From positions 1 to 24,975 of the forward strand of contig CAKUBN010000034.1 of NCBI GenBank assembly GCA_934643185.1: a stretch of 24,975 bases of DNA, in the 5' to 3' direction. Source of the stretch: an uncultured Eubacteriales bacterium (GTDB lineage Bacteria; Bacillota; Clostridia; Oscillospirales; Acutalibacteraceae). The notes under the pieces are model-generated. The model ran no database searches. It was given only the letters and a program-made list of their open reading frames with translations, and was not told the DNA's origin. Shown here in pieces: positions 24,870-24,975 of the stretch (the stretch's first letter is position 1; the number at the start of each line of letters is the position of its first letter). The translations under genes were made by a program, and so were the position numbers.

Positions 24870-24975
24870 GTTTTTAATAAGTTCAGTTAGACGTTCGGCG
24901 AACGTCAGCTTTGCTATACCTTCTTTGAATCGTCTGCATTATTTTTTGTTCCACACATTTTGAACTTGACTTTTA
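24870..24975. other. Right flank of the insertion sequence, no gene seen
   Basis: The last 106 bases hold no credible gene. They begin with the short right end of the element and include a perfect 17-base palindrome at 24890-24906 (GACGTTCG, one base, CGAACGTC). The remainder is AT-rich and runs off the window. Confidence 0.6.

Larger units (their letters stand above)
23440..24894 (+). mobile_element. IS110-family insertion sequence, ends approximate
   Basis: A single-gene element in the opposite orientation to all host genes, with lower GC than its surroundings. It has about 250 noncoding bases before the transposase and only about 25 after it, the layout of the IS110 group (the IS1111 group has its noncoding RNA downstream). 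There are no long terminal inverted repeats, as usual for IS110. Ends are inferred from guide-like matches: TCAGTTAGA at 24883-24891 for the right end and CCTCGT at 23447-23452 for the left. They could be off by ten or more bases. Confidence 0.6.

Overview
The window reads as chromosomal DNA of a Gram-positive, probably spore-forming Clostridia member, most likely the Oscillospirales/Ruminococcaceae side. The basis is DivIVA plus SepF, the sporulation protein YunB, a RicA/YmcA-type protein beside mutS, AGGAGG-type ribosome sites, TGTGG-extended -10 promoters and a fairly high GC content. The assignment rests on gene content and order; no 16S or other marker is present.

Every host gene lies on the minus strand, so transcription runs from right to left. 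From the right: galE-maf-yunB (sugar epimerase, nucleotide pyrophosphatase, spore protein); then ligA-ycxB-like-galK, with a clear terminator after galK; then miaB with its own promoter; then a long run with a strong promoter, ymcA(ricA-like)-mutS-mutL-miaA-hlyD-like-yggS-sepF-ylmH-divIVA-ileS-lspA-rluD-comEA. Most gaps in that run are 2 to 70 bases; the exception is 129 bases between ileS and lspA. The run joins mismatch repair, tRNA modification (MiaA/MiaB), the division/septum cluster (SepF, YlmH, DivIVA) and the classic ileS-lspA-rluD group. ylmG is not at its usual place between sepF and ylmH, and an uncharacterised HlyD-like membrane protein sits just upstream of yggS.

The right end (about 23.44 to 24.89 kb) is an IS110-family insertion sequence on the plus strand, with visibly lower GC than its surroundings, inserted directly upstream of galE. 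Its transposase is intact. The roughly 250 noncoding bases before it fold into a 5' hairpin and two large stem-loops with internal loops, the layout expected of an IS110 bridge (seek) RNA. One internal loop carries a 9-base copy of the sequence at the element's right end, as expected of a donor guide.

The left end (1-234) holds no gene, but it contains six perfect hairpins with unrelated stem sequences. The first three abut, and the last resembles a terminator for the comEA operon.
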